From NCBI RefSeq assembly GCF_002157505.1, contig NZ_NFSC01000029.1, positions 186,001-250,000 on the forward strand: a stretch of 64,000 bases of DNA. The letters run 5' to 3'. How positions within the stretch are numbered: position 1 is the first letter of the stretch; every line of letters begins with the position of its first letter. A model generated the notes under the pieces. The model saw only the letters and a list, made by a program, of their open reading frames with translations. It had not been told where the DNA came from and did not search any database. This DNA is from Arthrobacter agilis. Its GTDB lineage: Bacteria; Actinomycetota; Actinomycetes; Actinomycetales; Micrococcaceae. Both the position numbers and the translations under genes were made by a program. Shown piece by piece: positions 1 through 9,129 of the stretch.

Positions 1-618
1 CTCCTTGGCACGCTCCACGACGATCTCCGGTGTATTGCCGAAGGCTCGGGTGGACACGACTGTGTTCCGCCAGTTGTAGTGGATGTCGACGATGGGCGCG
101 AACGCCCAGTTGCAGCCCAAGGCCGTGGTTTCGACCCCGGCCACCTGTCCCATCCGCCGGGCGATCGTCCTGTCCGGGTGTGAGCCTGCCTGCAGGTGCG
201 TCGACACGAACGTCCCGTCGTCGCAGCTTCCGGCTCCCCCCATCTCCGGGTTGGACGCCACCAGCAGCGGGATGCGCGTCTTCGACTGTGCATAGCGGAT
301 ATGTTCCTGCACCGCAGCTGAGGGGCCGGGGCGGTACCGCATGCCGCCCACGTGGAAGTTCTCCAGGACGCCGTCGAGGTACTCCCGTGAGTAATCGTCG
401 TTGTGGTTGATGAACAGTTGGCCGATCTTCTCCTCGAGGCTCATGCTCGTGATGGTCGATTCCACCCATGTCACAGCGTCGTCGTCGAGAGTGAACGGCG
501 CGGCTCGGAGATCGACGTCGAACTGCCGCCCCCGGGTCTCGGAAGCATTCCTGCTGCGGGCGGCGGAATCCCGGAGGGGAAGGGACCGGTCTGGTTCGGC
601 TGCAATCGAGAAGGGCAT
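1..618 (-). CDS. Glycoside hydrolase family 3 protein, N-terminal part (cut by window edge)
   Basis: The reading frame is open from an ATG at 618 to the first base of the window, giving 206 residues without a stop, so the gene continues to the left. Residues about 50-206 read as the start of a GH3 (beta-glucosidase / beta-N-acetylhexosaminidase) TIM barrel. The motif MSLEEKIGQLF is followed by strands around IPLLVASNPEMGG and by the CNWAFAPIVDIHYNWRNTV segment, which matches the conserved APVxDIxxNP region of the family. The first 50 residues look non-conserved and no signal peptide is visible. The catalytic aspartate loop lies outside the window, so substrate cannot be judged. No strong ribosome binding site precedes this ATG, so the start is uncertain. 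Confidence 0.8.
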   Translation of the reverse strand, partial: MPFSIAAEPDRSLPLRDSAARSRNASETRGRQFDVDLRAAPFTLDDDAVTWVESTITSMSLEEKIGQLFINHNDDYSREYLDGVLENFHVGGMRYRPGPSAAVQEHIRYAQSKTRIPLLVASNPEMGGAGSCDDGTFVSTHLQAGSHPDRTIARRMGQVAGVETTALGCNWAFAPIVDIHYNWRNTVVSTRAFGNTPEIVVERAKE

Positions 619-778
619 GGCTTCATCGTGACGAGGGACCGTTCGCGCGACAAGGGATTGCCATTTGTTGGCGTGGGAACGCGCCAGGGCCATGCCGGCG
701 CTCCCGGTCATGCCGGTCGATCAGCCTCCCCGGGCTCCCAAGGCAGCGCTGCGCAGCTTTCAGCCGGCCGGCAGTGCG

Positions 779-2335
779 CTATGCCGGCTGGTATCCCCCC
801 GCTCCATGGAGGGCCTGGACGGCATCCTCCGGGCGCGAGGCGGCCGCCACGAACCCGTCGGGCCGCACGAGGTACAGCATGCCGGGCCGGAGGGGCGTCG
901 AGCCGGTGGTCGCGAAACGGTGGAGGGGGAGCCCGAACTCCCGCGCCGCGGCTTCCGCATGCCGGATCCCTGCCTCGTCCGCCGCATACAGGTGCAGCTG
1001 CCATACCGCAGAGCGCAGCACGTCGAAGTTCTCCCCGGTCCACTGCAGCCGCCTCCCGACGACGGCGTCCCGGCGTCGGCGCACGGTGCTCCCGTCCATC
1101 CAGTAGTGGATGCGGATCTGCCCGAGATACCCCGCGAGGCGCCGTCCGACCGGCAGGCGGGGGAACAGGGCGACGGCGACCGGCAGTACGACCCGGGGCA
1201 CGTACCTGCGCACGGCCATCACGACCTTCGAGGAGGATGTCAGGCCGCGGAACACCAGATCCGTCGTCGTGAGCAGGCGTACCGCCACGGGCCGGCGTTC
1301 TGCCTCGTAACGACCGAGGAGGGTCTCGGGCGCGCGCCCGGCGAGGACGTCGGCGAGCTTGAACGCGAGGTTGTGGGCGTCCTGCAGGCCCGTGTTCATG
1401 CCCTGGGCGCCGACCGGGGAATGGACGTGGGCCGCATCCCCGGCGAGGAACACGGAACCCGTGCGGAAGTGCGCGGCGATCCGGTGGTGGATGCGGTAGG
1501 TGGAGAACCAGCGGTAGTCCTCGTAGGTCACGCCGAACGCGTCGGCCATCCGGCGCCGCGCGAAGTCCTCCGTGACGGACGGGGTGTCGTCGTCGCCGGC
1601 GGTGCCGATGAGCCGCTGGCCGTTCCTGCCCGCGTCGTCGGGCCGCATGGGGAAGGCGAGGAGGAACTCGGTCGCCTCCTGGCGGATGTTCACGGAGGCG
1701 GGAGGAAGCCCGGTCACTCCCACCGCATCGACCAGGTAGAAGGTCTGCCGGCTGGTGGTGCCCTGGAACGCGATGCCGGACAGGGTGCGGACCCGCGATG
1801 ACGCCCCGTCGCAGCCGACCGCGAACCGTGCGGACAGGGTTGCGGTTCCCATGGGCCCCTCGACGACGGCCACGACGCCGCCGTCCACCTGGTCGAGGGA
1901 CGCCAGCCGGTGCCCCCAGCGGACGGATCCGCCGAGCGCCTGCAGGTTGTCGACGAGGAGCCGCTCGTTGGCGCTCTGCTCCAGCATGTGCATGCCGGGG
2001 TAGGGGGAGAGCCCCCTGCTGAGCCCGCCCAGCGGGACCGGCGCGAAGGCCCTGCGCCCGAAACCCGGCCGCACGGACTCGGCGTGCACGGACTCCGCCA
2101 GTACCCGGTCCACGACGCCGAGCTGGTCGTAGATCTCCATGGACCGCGAATGCACGCCCAGGGCGCGGGACTCCACCGTCGGGCCGTCCTTGCCGTCGAT
2201 CAGCACGACGCGCACGCCCAGTTTGACCAGCCAGTTCGCCAGCATCAGGCCCGTGGGGCCGGCTCCCACCACCAGGACGTCGACGCTCCCGGCGTCGTGC
2301 CGTTCGTCCTGCCCCATCGCGTCCTCGTGCTCCAT
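779..2335 (-). CDS. FAD-dependent monooxygenase (aromatic hydroxylase-like, PF01494)
   Basis: 518 residues. It belongs to the flavin monooxygenases that hydroxylate aromatic or polyketide substrates using NAD(P)H and oxygen. Near the N-terminus (about residues 15-45) is the dinucleotide-binding motif GAGPTGLMLANWLVKLG. About residue 160 lies GCDGASSRVR, the DG motif of the family, and about residue 280 is FLAGDAAHVHSPVGAQGMNTG, the second FAD motif (GD). The C-terminal 150 residues resemble the thioredoxin-like tail of phenol-hydroxylase-type enzymes. The start at 2335 was chosen because GAGGAGG lies 9 nt upstream; an ATG at 2317 is also possible. It follows the pterin dehydratase/VOC gene by 26 nt on the same strand, suggesting an operon. 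Substrate unknown. Confidence 0.88.
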   Translation of the reverse strand: MEHEDAMGQDERHDAGSVDVLVVGAGPTGLMLANWLVKLGVRVVLIDGKDGPTVESRALGVHSRSMEIYDQLGVVDRVLAESVHAESVRPGFGRRAFAPVPLGGLSRGLSPYPGMHMLEQSANERLLVDNLQALGGSVRWGHRLASLDQVDGGVVAVVEGPMGTATLSARFAVGCDGASSRVRTLSGIAFQGTTSRQTFYLVDAVGVTGLPPASVNIRQEATEFLLAFPMRPDDAGRNGQRLIGTAGDDDTPSVTEDFARRRMADAFGVTYEDYRWFSTYRIHHRIAAHFRTGSVFLAGDAAHVHSPVGAQGMNTGLQDAHNLAFKLADVLAGRAPETLLGRYEAERRPVAVRLLTTTDLVFRGLTSSSKVVMAVRRYVPRVVLPVAVALFPRLPVGRRLAGYLGQIRIHYWMDGSTVRRRRDAVVGRRLQWTGENFDVLRSAVWQLHLYAADEAGIRHAEAAAREFGLPLHRFATTGSTPLRPGMLYLVRPDGFVAAASRPEDAVQALHGAGGYQPA

Positions 2336-2361
2336 CGCGGGCCTCCTCGCCGGTGTCCTGG

Positions 2362-3009
2362 TCAGCGGTCCAGGGTCGTGCAGACGCAGGCCCGGTTGCC
2401 CTCGACGTCGGCCAGCACGGTGAAGGACGGCGCCCGGGTGGCGTCGACCACCGTGCCTCCGGCGGCGACCGCCGCCGCGATGCGGGCGTCCGCGGCGTCG
2501 TGCGGCACCCAGAGGTCGATGTGGAAGCGCTGCCTCGGCGTCTCGTGTGCGTCGGTGTGCTGGAACCACAGGAGCGGAACCCGCCCGGAGGGATCGACGA
2601 CGTCGTCGCCGTCCACCGCGCCGGGGTCCCCGGTCAGCAGCGCCGCCCAGAACGGGCCGATCGCGGCCGCGTCGGCGGTATCGAGGGCGAGCTCGACGAC
2701 GACGGGAGCGGCGGGATCGGCGGCGATGCCGCGCGCGGTGGCGAGGTCGCTGATCGCCCTGGCCAGCCGGACGTCGCGCTCCGTGACACCGGACGCATCA
2801 TGGCTGAGAAGCTTCACATCGACGTGCGGGTAGGTCAGCACGATGTCGGGGTGGTGGTCCACCTCCTCGGCGAGCTCGCCGATGGCCGCCACGAGGGAGA
2901 GGCCGGTGGCGAAGTCACCGGTCAGGAAGCGGGCGTGGAGCGCCTGGGCCAGCTTCCGCCAGTCGCCCAGGCCGGCGTCGAGGATCTGGCGGGTGCCGAG
3001 GATAGTCAT
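2362..3009 (-). CDS. Pterin-4a-carbinolamine dehydratase-like domain fused to a VOC/glyoxalase-like domain
   Basis: 215 residues. Residues about 10-100 resemble 4a-hydroxytetrahydrobiopterin dehydratase: the segment LAEEVDHHPDIVLTYPHVDVKL carries the HHP histidine pair and a following histidine typical of the family. Residues about 110-215 look like a VOC domain (WFQHTD, RFHIDLWVPHD, ending in a VLADVEGNRACV strand), as in glyoxalase-like proteins. The ATG at 3009 is preceded six bases upstream by CATACT, so the transcript is probably leaderless. It sits just upstream of the FAD monooxygenase and may act with it, for example by processing a hydroxylated product; that is inference. Confidence 0.82.
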   Translation of the reverse strand: MTILGTRQILDAGLGDWRKLAQALHARFLTGDFATGLSLVAAIGELAEEVDHHPDIVLTYPHVDVKLLSHDASGVTERDVRLARAISDLATARGIAADPAAPVVVELALDTADAAAIGPFWAALLTGDPGAVDGDDVVDPSGRVPLLWFQHTDAHETPRQRFHIDLWVPHDAADARIAAAVAAGGTVVDATRAPSFTVLADVEGNRACVCTTLDR

Positions 3010-3198
3010 GCGGCCAGTATGGCCCGGTCGGAGAGGCAGGAGAAGGTCTCCCACCCGAGCAGTCGACGGCCGGCCGGTAAGGCTGTGATTTGACTCTCAG
3101 TCCCCTACAGTTCAGGGTTTTATGTCTGTCATATTCGTCCCACCCACGCAACCGCCGCTGCCTTTCTGCCCCGCGGCTGCGGAAGGAACACCTCCTCC

Positions 3199-4677
3199 AT
3201 GTCTGATCCCGTTCTCTCGGCGCCCGCCTCCGCCCGCGCCACCGGCCGTTCCAGCTCCTCACCCCACCTGACCCGGGCGCTGAGCAACCGCCACATCCAG
3301 CTGCTCGCCATCGGTGGCGCCATCGGCACCGGCCTCTTCATGGGCTCCGGCAAGACCATCTCGCTTGCCGGTCCCTCGGTGATCTTCGTCTACATGATCA
3401 TCGGATTCATGCTCTTCTTCGTCATGCGCGCCATGGGGGAGATCCTGCTCTCCAACCTCGAGTACAAGTCCTTCAGCGACTTCGCGGGAGACCTGCTCGG
3501 ACCCTGGGCCGGGTTCTTCACCGGGTGGTCCTACTGGTTCTTCTGGGTCGTGACGGGCGTCGCGGACATCGTCGCCATCTCCGGGTACGTGGACATCCTC
3601 GCCCCCGGGACCCCGCTGTGGATCCCGGCGCTGGCCACCCCCGTGGTGCTCCTGCTCCTGAACCTGCCCACGGTGAAGGCCTTCGGCGAGGCCGAGTTCT
3701 GGTTCGCCATCATCAAGGTCGTGGCCATCCTGGCCCTGATCGCCACCGGCATCGTCATGATCGCCACGCACTTCACCTCTCCGGCAGGACAGGTCGCGAA
3801 CCTCGCCAACATCTGGAACGACGGCGGCATGTTCCCGCACGGGCTGTTCGGCTTCATCCTCGGCTTCCAGATCGCGATCTTCGCGTTCGCGGGCATCGAG
3901 CTGGTCGGTACCGCCGCCGCCGAGACGAAGGACCCCGAGAAGACGCTGCCCCGAGCGGTGAACTCCATCCCCATCCGAGTGCTGCTCTTCTACGTGGGAG
4001 CCCTCACCGTCATCATGGCGGTCAACCCCTGGCGCACCATCGACGCCGCCAACAGCCCCTTCATCGGCATGTTCACCCTTGCCGGCCTCGGTATCGCTGC
4101 CGTCGTCGTCAACCTCGTGGTGCTGACCTCGGCCGCCTCGAGCGCGAACTCCGGTATCTACTCGACGTCGCGCATGGTGTTCGGACTCGCACAGGACGGC
4201 AATGCCCCGAAGTCCTTCGGCAAGCTCAGCCGCCGCCATGTGCCGCAGAACGCCCTGCTGTTCTCCTGCATCTTCCTGCTCGCCGGGCTGATCCTGCTCT
4301 ACTCAGGCGACTCCGTGATCGGCGCCTTCACGATCGTCACCTCGGTGGCCTCGGTCCTGACCATGTTCGTCTGGTCCATGATCCTGATCAGCTACCTGGC
4401 GTTCCGCCGCCGCCGTCCGGAACTGCACGAGCGGTCCGCGTTCAAGATGCCCGGATCCACGTTCATGCCCTATGTGGTCCTGGCCTTCTTCCTGTTCATG
4501 CTCGTCGCGCTCGCGCAGGCCGAGGACACCCGGCTGGCCCTCTTCGTCACGCCGGTGTGGTTCGTGCTGCTCGGAGCGGCCTGGTACGTCAACCGGAAGA
4601 CACCGTTGCAGCAGGCGCGCATCGAGGAGCACAAGGCCGCACTGCAGGCCGAGCAGGTGGCCCGCGCAGGCCGCTAG
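3199..4677 (+). CDS. cycA: Amino acid permease, D-serine/D-alanine/glycine (CycA-like) type
   Basis: 492 residues, the usual length of an APC-superfamily permease, with about 12 hydrophobic segments. The N-terminal RHIQLLAIGGAIGTGLFMGSG motif is the substrate-binding signature of the amino-acid transporter subfamily (TM1). The stretch through MRAMGEILLSNLEYKSFSDF and the sequence order resemble CycA, the proton symporter for D-alanine, D-serine and glycine. GGAAGGA lies about 10 nt before the ATG. The gene stands alone, followed by a strong hairpin terminator and a convergent gene. Subfamily is well supported; exact substrate is inferred from resemblance. Confidence 0.85.
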   Translation: MSDPVLSAPASARATGRSSSSPHLTRALSNRHIQLLAIGGAIGTGLFMGSGKTISLAGPSVIFVYMIIGFMLFFVMRAMGEILLSNLEYKSFSDFAGDLLGPWAGFFTGWSYWFFWVVTGVADIVAISGYVDILAPGTPLWIPALATPVVLLLLNLPTVKAFGEAEFWFAIIKVVAILALIATGIVMIATHFTSPAGQVANLANIWNDGGMFPHGLFGFILGFQIAIFAFAGIELVGTAAAETKDPEKTLPRAVNSIPIRVLLFYVGALTVIMAVNPWRTIDAANSPFIGMFTLAGLGIAAVVVNLVVLTSAASSANSGIYSTSRMVFGLAQDGNAPKSFGKLSRRHVPQNALLFSCIFLLAGLILLYSGDSVIGAFTIVTSVASVLTMFVWSMILISYLAFRRRRPELHERSAFKMPGSTFMPYVVLAFFLFMLVALAQAEDTRLALFVTPVWFVLLGAAWYVNRKTPLQQARIEEHKAALQAEQVARAGR

Positions 4678-4740
4678 TCGCCACCCCTCCGGAACACCGA
4701 TCCGGGAACATCGATCCGGGAGCACTGCACCGGAAACACC

Positions 4741-4769
4741 GAAGGACCGCCCCGCGGGGGCGGTCCTTC
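4741..4769. terminator. Bidirectional intrinsic terminator between convergent genes
   Basis: A perfect 13-bp inverted repeat (GAAGGACCGCCCC and its complement) with a 3-nt loop lies between the convergent permease and DUF4235 genes. It has no long T tract, which is common in high-GC actinobacteria. Its symmetry would serve both strands. Confidence 0.8.
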
Positions 4770-4784
4770 GTCATCTGCATCGGC

Positions 4785-5045
4785 TCAGGTGAGGTCGCGG
4801 GTCTTCGCGAACCGGTCGATCGCCTTCTGCGTGGAACGGTTGGTGAGCACCTGGATGGTGGTGCTCACAACACCCGAGACGATCGCGAACACCAGGGCGG
4901 AGCGCAGGGTGTTCTCCAGACCGTCCTTGCTCTTCGGTGGCGCTTCACCCGTGATCTTCTCCCACAGGAAGTCGACGAGCTTGGTCCCCACGAAGCCGGC
5001 GCCGACGCTCATGCCCGCGCCGAGCAGCTTGAACAGTACGTTCAT
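4785..5045 (-). CDS. DUF4235 small membrane protein
   Basis: 86 residues with two hydrophobic segments (about residues 5-25 and 48-65). The pattern GAGMSVGAGFVGTKLVDFLW, then LRSALVFAIVSGVVSTTIQVL and a terminal KAIDRF matches the actinobacterial DUF4235 family. AAGGAGA precedes the ATG by about 5 nt. Function of the family is unknown. It is convergent to the permease gene and appears to be transcribed alone. Confidence 0.85.
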   Translation of the reverse strand: MNVLFKLLGAGMSVGAGFVGTKLVDFLWEKITGEAPPKSKDGLENTLRSALVFAIVSGVVSTTIQVLTNRSTQKAIDRFAKTRDLT

Positions 5046-5278
5046 GTCTCTCCTTCTGGTCCGGTAGTCCTCCGCCTAGCCTAGCCGCGGCACGCGGCCC
5101 TCGGCACAGGAAGATGCACGCACGGAGCCGGCTGGCGCCCGTCCCTCTCGGCGCGCCCGCCGCCGTGATGCACCGCTGCACGACGACATGCCGGTCTCCC
5201 ACAAGGGGCAGTTACGGGCTCGACACCATCCGCGGGGCATTGCCTGCGGTGTAGGATCGGTAGCGCTCAACCAACAAA

Positions 5279-5387
5279 CGACAGGGGAGCGCCGATCCGC
5301 AGCGTGCTGCGGGAACGGGCGCTGAGAGTGCGGACCGCCGCAGACCCTCGAACCTGATCCGGCTAGTACCGGCGAAGGGAGTCGAGT
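5279..5387 (+). ncRNA. TPP riboswitch (THI element) upstream of ykoEDC
   Basis: The region contains the diagnostic TPP aptamer blocks in order: GGGGAGC near 5284, GCTGAGAGTGCGG near 5320, ACCCTCGAACCTGATC near 5344 and CGAAGGGAGTCGAG near 5372. A likely -10 (TAGGAT, 5252-5257) lies just upstream. The riboswitch precedes the transporter genes by about 70 nt and should shut them off when thiamine pyrophosphate is plentiful. The 230 nt between the DUF4235 gene and this element hold only its promoter region. Confidence 0.95.
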
Positions 5388-5458
5388 TCTCAGAGTGCAC
5401 GGAAACTGCTCCGGCAGCCCCCGGCACTATCCCCTCCTGTGTCCCAGGAGGAAACACC

Positions 5459-6067
5459 ATGGCATCATCAACCGCCCTCAACGGCACCTCTCCCCGTACC
5501 CGCCAGTGGCGCGTCGTCGACATCGTGGTGGCCTCGGTCATCGCGGTCGCCGTCGGCGTCCTGTTCTTCGCGTGGTCCGCGGGGTACTCGGGCATCAGCC
5601 TGCTCACGGCGGGCTTCCCGCCCCTGGCCGGCCTGTATTCCGGCGGCTGGCTCATCGCCGCCGTCCTGGGCGGGCTCATCATCCGGAAGCCCGGCGCGGC
5701 AATCTACTGCGAGGTCCTCGCGGCGGCCGTCGAAGCCCTGCTCGGTTCCCACTTCGGCATGACCGTGCTGCTCTCCGGAGTCATCCAGGGAATCGGCGCG
5801 GAGCTCGTCTTCCTGCTCTTCCTGTACCGGAAGTGGAACCTGACAGTGGCGCTGCTCGCCGGTCTCGGTGCAGGCCTCGCGCTCGCGATCAGCGAGAACA
5901 TCCTCTACAACGCGCTGTGGACGTTCGAATTCAAGCTCCTGTACACGGTGTTCGCAGCCATCTCCGGCATCGTCATCGCCGGTCTGCTGTCCTGGCTCGC
6001 CATGCGGGGCCTCGCCAAAACGGGCGTGCTGTCCTCGTTCGCCGCGGGCCGCACGGCGGACGTGTGA
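5459..6067 (+). CDS. ykoE: ECF transporter S component YkoE (thiamine precursor binding)
   Basis: 202 residues with about six membrane segments. The sequence (DIVVASVIAVAVGVLFFAWSA, then AAVLGGLIIRKPGAAIYCEVLAAAVE, then SENILYN) fits YkoE, the substrate-binding subunit of the YkoEDC energy-coupling-factor transporter. This system is associated with uptake of hydroxymethylpyrimidine or thiamine. The TPP riboswitch directly upstream supports that role. AGGAGG lies 7 nt before the ATG. The stop overlaps the GTG start of ykoD by 4 nt. Confidence 0.92.
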   Translation: MASSTALNGTSPRTRQWRVVDIVVASVIAVAVGVLFFAWSAGYSGISLLTAGFPPLAGLYSGGWLIAAVLGGLIIRKPGAAIYCEVLAAAVEALLGSHFGMTVLLSGVIQGIGAELVFLLFLYRKWNLTVALLAGLGAGLALAISENILYNALWTFEFKLLYTVFAAISGIVIAGLLSWLAMRGLAKTGVLSSFAAGRTADV

Positions 6068-7554
6068 CACCAGCGCAGGCATCATCCCCGGCCGCCGTGC
6101 ACGTCCGCGCCCGGGGGTGGGGCTGGCGTCACGGCGGACGGAAGGCCTTCGCCGCACGCGGGCTCGATCTCGACATCCGGCCGGGGGAGCGCGTCCTGCT
6201 CCTCGGGGCCTCCGGCGCGGGCAAGTCGACGGTGCTCTCCGGCCTTGCCGGCCTGCTCGGCACCGGCGACGAGGGCGAGCAGGAGGGTGAGCTCCTGCTT
6301 GACGGCGCGCATCCGGCCGAAGCCAGGGGGCGCGCCGGGCTCGTCCTGCAGGACCCCGAGACGCAGGTGGTCCTCGCCCGCGTGGGCGACGAGGTGGCTT
6401 TCGCGGCCGAGAATCTGTCGGTGCCGCGCGAGGAGATCTGGCGGCGCGTGGGCAGGGCGCTCGACGACGTCGGGCTCGACCTTCCGCTCGACCACCCCAC
6501 GACGGCGCTCTCCGGCGGCCAGAAGCAGCGGCTCGCGCTCGCGTCCGTCCTCGCGATGGAGCCGGGGCTGCTCCTGCTCGACGAGCCCACCGCGAACCTC
6601 GATCCCGAGGGAATCCTCGAGGTGCGCGACGCCGTCGTCCGCGTCCTCGAGCGCACCGGAGCCACGCTCGTCGTCGTCGAGCACCGCGTGGCGGTGTGGG
6701 CCGACGTCGTGGACCGCGTGGTCGTGCTCGATGCCGGCGGAGGGGTCCTGGCCGACGGGCCGCCGGGGACGGTGCTCGCCGAGGGCCCGACCCGGGACCG
6801 GCTCGCGGCCGCCGGTGTCTGGGTCCCCGGGTGGCAGCCGGACGTGGGCGGACCGCTCCCCGCCGGTGGCGGTGAGGCCCTGCTGTCGGCCTCCGGCCTC
6901 ACCGTCGCCCGCACGAAGCGGGGACCGGCCGCCGTCGAGGACCTCGGCATCGAGGTGCGGGCAGCCGGGGCGCTGAGCATCACCGGCCCGAACGGGGCCG
7001 GGAAGTCGACCGCCGCCCTGACGCTCGGCGCCCTGCTCCGCCCGCGGGCGGGACGGCTCGAGGCATCGGCGGCCCTGGCCGGGACCGCCGATGGCAATCC
7101 GTTCCGCTGGCGCTCGTCCGAGCTGGTCCAACGCATCGGGACGGTCTTCCAGGAGCCCGAGCACCAGTTCCTCACAGCGACCGTCGGCGACGAACTGGAG
7201 TTCGGGCCCCGGCGGGTCAGCGGAGCTCCGGACCTGCGACGCGTGACGGACGTGGCCGAGCGACTCCGCCTCACCCACCTGCTGAAGGCCAATCCCTTCA
7301 CACTGTCCGGCGGGGAGAAGCGGCGTCTGTCCGTCGCGACGATGCTCGCGACCGCCCCGCGCATCCTGATCCTCGACGAGCCGACGTTCGGACAGGACGC
7401 CGGGACGTGGGCCGAACTCGTCACCCTGCTGCGCGAACTGATCGACGACGGCGTCTCCGTACTCTCCGTCACGCACGACGCCGATTTCATCGCAGCACTG
7501 GGTGGCGCCACCCTGCACATCTCCGGCGGAGCGGGACGGCTGGTGACCCGATGA
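6064..7554 (+). CDS. ykoD: ECF transporter ATPase, two ABC domains in one chain (YkoD)
   Basis: 496 residues carrying two fused ABC ATPase domains. The first has Walker A GASGAGKST (about residue 50), signature LSGGQKQRLALA and Walker B LLLLDEPT. The second has GPNGAGKST (about residue 310), LSGGEKRRLSVA and ILILDEPT. It energises uptake through YkoE (S) and YkoC (T). The GTG start overlaps the ykoE stop (GTGA), and the gene's own stop overlaps the ykoC ATG (ATGA), so the three genes are translationally coupled. Confidence 0.95.
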   Translation: MTPAQASSPAAVHVRARGWGWRHGGRKAFAARGLDLDIRPGERVLLLGASGAGKSTVLSGLAGLLGTGDEGEQEGELLLDGAHPAEARGRAGLVLQDPETQVVLARVGDEVAFAAENLSVPREEIWRRVGRALDDVGLDLPLDHPTTALSGGQKQRLALASVLAMEPGLLLLDEPTANLDPEGILEVRDAVVRVLERTGATLVVVEHRVAVWADVVDRVVVLDAGGGVLADGPPGTVLAEGPTRDRLAAAGVWVPGWQPDVGGPLPAGGGEALLSASGLTVARTKRGPAAVEDLGIEVRAAGALSITGPNGAGKSTAALTLGALLRPRAGRLEASAALAGTADGNPFRWRSSELVQRIGTVFQEPEHQFLTATVGDELEFGPRRVSGAPDLRRVTDVAERLRLTHLLKANPFTLSGGEKRRLSVATMLATAPRILILDEPTFGQDAGTWAELVTLLRELIDDGVSVLSVTHDADFIAALGGATLHISGGAGRLVTR

Positions 7555-8348
7555 GCACCGACCACCTGACCCCGGTGCTGACCGGGAAGACCCTCCTGCG
7601 CGCCAATCCCGTGTCCAAGCTGTTCGCCGCCGTCGTCATCACGCTCGCGCTGATGGCGAGCATCGACTGGGTGAGTGCCGCGGTGGTCCTCGCCTGCGAA
7701 CTCGTTCTCATGCCCCTGCTGGGCATCAGCGCGGTGGGGCTGGCGCGGCGGATCTGGCCGCTGCTGGTCGCAGCGGCCATCGGCGCCTACGGAACCGCCC
7801 TGCTGGCGGAGAAGACGGGGCGCGTGCTGCTCGACGTCGGTCCGCTCCTCTTCACCGAGGGGTCGGTGGCGGCCGGCATCGCGGTCGGGCTGAGGGGCCT
7901 GGCACTCGCGCTCCCGGGCATCTTCCTCCTGCTCACCACGGATCCCACGGACCTCGCCGACGCGCTCGCGCAGAAGCTGCGCCTGCCGCACCGCTTCGTC
8001 CTGGGGGCGCTGGCGTCGCTGCGGCTGGTCGGCCTCCTGGTGGAGGAGTGGGAGAGCCTCGGGCTGGCCCGGCATGCCCGGGGGATCGGCTCGGACGGCT
8101 CGATCGTCGCGCGGACCCGCAACCTGCTGGGGCAGTCCTTCGGGCTGATCGTGCAGGCCATCCGGCGGGCCACCCGGCTGGCGACGGCGATGGAGGCCCG
8201 CGGCTTCGGCGGAGGGACACGCACGTGGGCGCGCGAGAGCACCCTGGCGCCGCTCGACGCGGCCGTCGCCGCCGTCGGTCTCCTGATCGCCGGAGGTGCA
8301 GTGACGGCGGCCGTCCTGGCCGGGACCTGGAATTTCATCCTGTCCTGA
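7551..8348 (+). CDS. ykoC: ECF transporter transmembrane T component (YkoC)
   Basis: 265 residues with about five or six membrane segments. It carries T-component features: an N-terminal RANPVSKLFAAVVITLALM helix and, about residues 215-225, the coupling helix segment ATAMEARGFGG, which contacts the ATPases. It is the last gene of the ykoEDC operon. A small hairpin (ACGAC-N4-GTCGT, 8354-8367) lies in the 43-nt gap to the convergent ABC gene. Confidence 0.93.
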   Translation: MSTDHLTPVLTGKTLLRANPVSKLFAAVVITLALMASIDWVSAAVVLACELVLMPLLGISAVGLARRIWPLLVAAAIGAYGTALLAEKTGRVLLDVGPLLFTEGSVAAGIAVGLRGLALALPGIFLLLTTDPTDLADALAQKLRLPHRFVLGALASLRLVGLLVEEWESLGLARHARGIGSDGSIVARTRNLLGQSFGLIVQAIRRATRLATAMEARGFGGGTRTWARESTLAPLDAAVAAVGLLIAGGAVTAAVLAGTWNFILS

Positions 8349-8391
8349 CCGGGACGACCGCCGTCGTGGCCGGGGAGTCCTGGGGTAGCGC

Positions 8392-9129
8392 CTAGAGCAC
8401 GTCCGAGAGGAACGACTTCAGGCGGGGCGTCTGCGGGTTGTCGAAGAGGGCGGCCGGCGGGCCGGACTCGACGACGACACCGCCGTCCATGAACGTCACG
8501 GTGTCCGAGACGTTGCGCGAGAAACCCATCTCGTGGGTCACGACGACCATCGTCATGCCCGCCGCGGCGAGGTCCGCCATGAGGGCGAGGACGCCCTTGA
8601 CGAGCTCCGGGTCCAGCGCGGAGGTCGCCTCGTCGAAGAACATCACCTCGGGGTCCATGGCGAGCGCCCGGGCGATCGCCACACGCTGCTGCTGGCCGCC
8701 GGAGAGGTTCCCGGGCCGAACGTCGGCCTTGTGCTTGAGGCCCACCAGGTCCAGCTGCGCGAGGGCTTTCTCCCGCGCCTCGTCCGCGGGCATCTTCCGG
8801 AGCTTCCGCAGCGCGAGGGAGACGTTGTCCACCACGGTCTTGTGGGGGAAGAGGTTGAACTGCTGGAACACCATACCGATGCGGCGGCGCAGCTCGTCGG
8901 GGTTGTCCTTCAGGACGGACCGTCCGTCGAGCAGGATGTCGCCCTTGTCCGGTTCGATCAGGCGGTTCAGCACCCGCAGGAGCGTCGACTTGCCGGATCC
9001 GGAGGGGCCGATGACCGACGCCGTCGTCCCCCGTTCCACATGCAGGTCGATACCGCGCAGCACGTGGTTGGAGCCGAAGGAAAGGTGGAGGTCCCTGCCG
9101 GTCAGGGTTCCCGATTCGAGAGTCTTCAC
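8392..9129 (-). CDS. Polar amino-acid ABC transporter ATP-binding protein (GlnQ/TcyC type)
   Basis: 245 residues, a single ABC domain: Walker [11 protein letters not shown] loop [11 protein letters not shown] (typical of amino-acid importers), signature [15 protein letters not shown], Walker [15 protein letters not shown] and a switch histidine in VTHEMGF. It is the last gene of a permease/binding-protein operon and overlaps the permease by 4 nt. The operon is led by a SAM riboswitch, which points to methionine, cystine or another sulfur amino acid as substrate (inference). Confidence 0.93.
   Translation of the reverse strand: MKTLESGTLTGRDLHLSFGSNHVLRGIDLHVERGTTASVIGPSGSGKSTLLRVLNRLIEPDKGDILLDGRSVLKDNPDELRRRIGMVFQQFNLFPHKTVVDNVSLALRKLRKMPADEAREKALAQLDLVGLKHKADVRPGNLSGGQQQRVAIARALAMDPEVMFFDEATSALDPELVKGVLALMADLAAAGMTMVVVTHEMGFSRNVSDTVTFMDGGVVVESGPPAALFDNPQTPRLKSFLSDVL

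Noticed and set aside
6129-8075. 648-codon open frame on the minus strand
   Set aside because: It is antisense to ykoD/ykoC and low in complexity (Ser/Arg/Pro).
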